DNA of 6,559 nucleotides. It comes from Methanobacteriota archaeon (GTDB taxonomy: Archaea > Halobacteriota > Halobacteria > Halobacteriales > Halalkalicoccaceae). The stretch spans positions 1 to 6,559 of the forward strand of contig JADFQH010000174.1 of NCBI GenBank assembly GCA_022561895.1. Direction: 5' to 3'. Shown piece by piece: positions 5,667-6,559 of the stretch. Each line of letters starts with the position of its first letter. The first letter of the stretch is position 1. Under the pieces are notes generated by a model. That model saw only the letters and a list, made by a program, of their open reading frames with translations. It made no database searches and was not told the origin of the DNA. The translations under genes and the position numbers were made by a program.

Positions 5667-6559
5667 ATGAGAACCTTATCAAGGAGAAAAATAATCAAAT
5701 CAATAGGAGCAGGATCCACAGCTGTGTGGTTTGCTCTTCCGGTATCAGGAAACGTAGAATCTCAGAAGCGAATCGTGACCCAGCGGCAACGGGGTGGAGT
5801 GTATGAAACACAAAAAGTACCTCGTCGCTGGTACGAACACGAGAAGGAAGTCGACAGAGCCTACACTGAGCTTCAGGGGTCCTTAAAACATGAAAACACG
5901 ATCGATTCAACAGCTGTTGAAATAACAGAACGGAAAATTGCAGGTATGCGAGTGTCGAGTCCTGTTGCTAAGGTCAAGTCAGATAAAGGAGATAACAAAG
6001 ACCAGCCTGCGGGTGACGTTCAAATTCCCGAAGAAATCGGAGGGATCCCAATCAATGTAAGGGAGGCCCCAGAAGAAAAAGGCCTAACGAATTGTTATAA
6101 TGCCGCCACTTTCGATCCAGTTCCTGGAGGAGTGTGGATGGAGGGGACGGGAACTGATCCGTTGGGGACAACAGGATGCACGGTTGAAAGAGATGGGATA
6201 CAGTTTATGTGGACAGCGGCCCATCTTTTCATGGATAACAGCCGATGTGGATGGGCTGGTAGAGAAGCGGACCAGTGGAACGGGGAGCTTGGAATGCGTT
6301 CAGCCGGTAACTACAGGGAAGATTGGGCAGTTGTTGCACCGGCGGCAGGAATCAACCTCTCTACTAGCATTTGGAACAGTGACGAGGACAGTCCGTTTGG
6401 CGTCCGGAGCTATCTAACATACGATGGATTAGGATACTGGATGAGTAACGGTATTATCGTCCACAAACAGGGTCGAACAACGGGATCGCTGACAGGGGAA
6501 ATAACAGAACGAAGAGCAGATGACACCGTAAGCTGTGTCAACACAGGTGGGAGTGGTGT
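5667..6559 (+). CDS. Tat-exported S1-like (chymotrypsin-fold) serine protease precursor, 3' end outside window
   Basis: An open frame of 297 codons with an ATG start and no stop before the window ends. The N-terminus has a twin-arginine signal (SRRKIIK at 5-11, then a weakly hydrophobic stretch to about 27 ending ALPVSG), so the protein should be exported folded. There is no lipobox Cys. Residues about 36-165 look like a propeptide/N-terminal domain, including IPEEIGGIPI (120-129) and PVPGG (151-155). The protease domain begins near DPLGTTGC (164-171). His186 in WTAAHLF, Asp219 in REDWAVV and Ser296 in NTGGSG fit the catalytic triad. Cys171 lies 15 residues before His186, as Cys42 does in chymotrypsin, and could pair with Cys194. 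Cys290 lies 6 before Ser296, as in streptogrisin (CAEPGDS). The residue before the Ser is Gly, not Asp. Nine of 21 Arg codons are AGA/AGG, and acidic and basic residues are nearly balanced (about 39 versus 34). The substrate is unknown. The AT-rich TATA at 5631-5641 supports this start. Confidence 0.85.
   Translation, partial: MRTLSRRKIIKSIGAGSTAVWFALPVSGNVESQKRIVTQRQRGGVYETQKVPRRWYEHEKEVDRAYTELQGSLKHENTIDSTAVEITERKIAGMRVSSPVAKVKSDKGDNKDQPAGDVQIPEEIGGIPINVREAPEEKGLTNCYNAATFDPVPGGVWMEGTGTDPLGTTGCTVERDGIQFMWTAAHLFMDNSRCGWAGREADQWNGELGMRSAGNYREDWAVVAPAAGINLSTSIWNSDEDSPFGVRSYLTYDGLGYWMSNGIIVHKQGRTTGSLTGEITERRADDTVSCVNTGGSG

Noticed and set aside
6100..6417. Open frame of 105 codons on the + strand inside the protease gene
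   Set aside because: It is in a different frame from the protease frame that carries the Tat signal and catalytic motifs, and its translation resembles no family I know.
5919..6511. Exact 14-nt repeat (GAAATAACAGAACG at 5919-5932 and 6498-6511), both in frame and coding EITER
   Set aside because: Only one pair 579 nt apart, with no flanking similarity. It is most likely chance or a local peptide preference and not a mobile or regulatory repeat.

Overview
The window looks like chromosomal DNA from a halophilic archaeon (class Halobacteria). The left and central genes are GC-rich, and their proteins are strongly acidic: the rhodanese has about 65 Asp/Glu against 22 Lys/Arg. Start codons lack Shine-Dalgarno sequences and some have TATA-like elements about 26-36 nt upstream, as expected for leaderless transcripts. 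A fused dihydrofolate synthase/dihydropteroate synthase (FolCP) is a haloarchaeal hallmark. I cannot name the genus.

Layout. At the left edge (1-1209, + strand) is the C-terminal part of a Cu(I)-type P1B ATPase. Facing it is a small DUF433 protein (1216-1509, - strand), whose stop lies only 6 bp from the ATPase stop. Three more - strand genes follow to the right: a two-domain thiosulfate sulfurtransferase (1632-2489), the FolCP fusion (2577-5000) and a gamma-class carbonic anhydrase-like protein (5044-5577). The last two are 43 bp apart and may be cotranscribed. A perfect 8-bp hairpin with a T-rich arm (2554-2574) lies just after the folCP stop and probably ends that transcript before the sulfurtransferase gene.

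From about 5578 the character changes. An AT-rich divergent intergenic region carries a clear TATA-like box. It is followed by an open frame (5667 to the window end, + strand) with lower GC, many AGA/AGG arginine codons and a nearly neutral protein. It has a start but no stop inside the window. It encodes a Tat-exported, chymotrypsin-fold (S1-like) serine protease precursor. His186, Asp219 and Ser296 fit the catalytic triad, with the Ser in a GGSG context instead of the usual GDSG.

The genes are mostly housekeeping (copper export, sulfur transfer, folate synthesis, carbonic anhydrase-like) next to an accessory secreted protease. I see no tRNA, rRNA, CRISPR array, insertion sequence or convincing new multi-gene system. 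The protease and the composition break around it are the parts most worth a second look.
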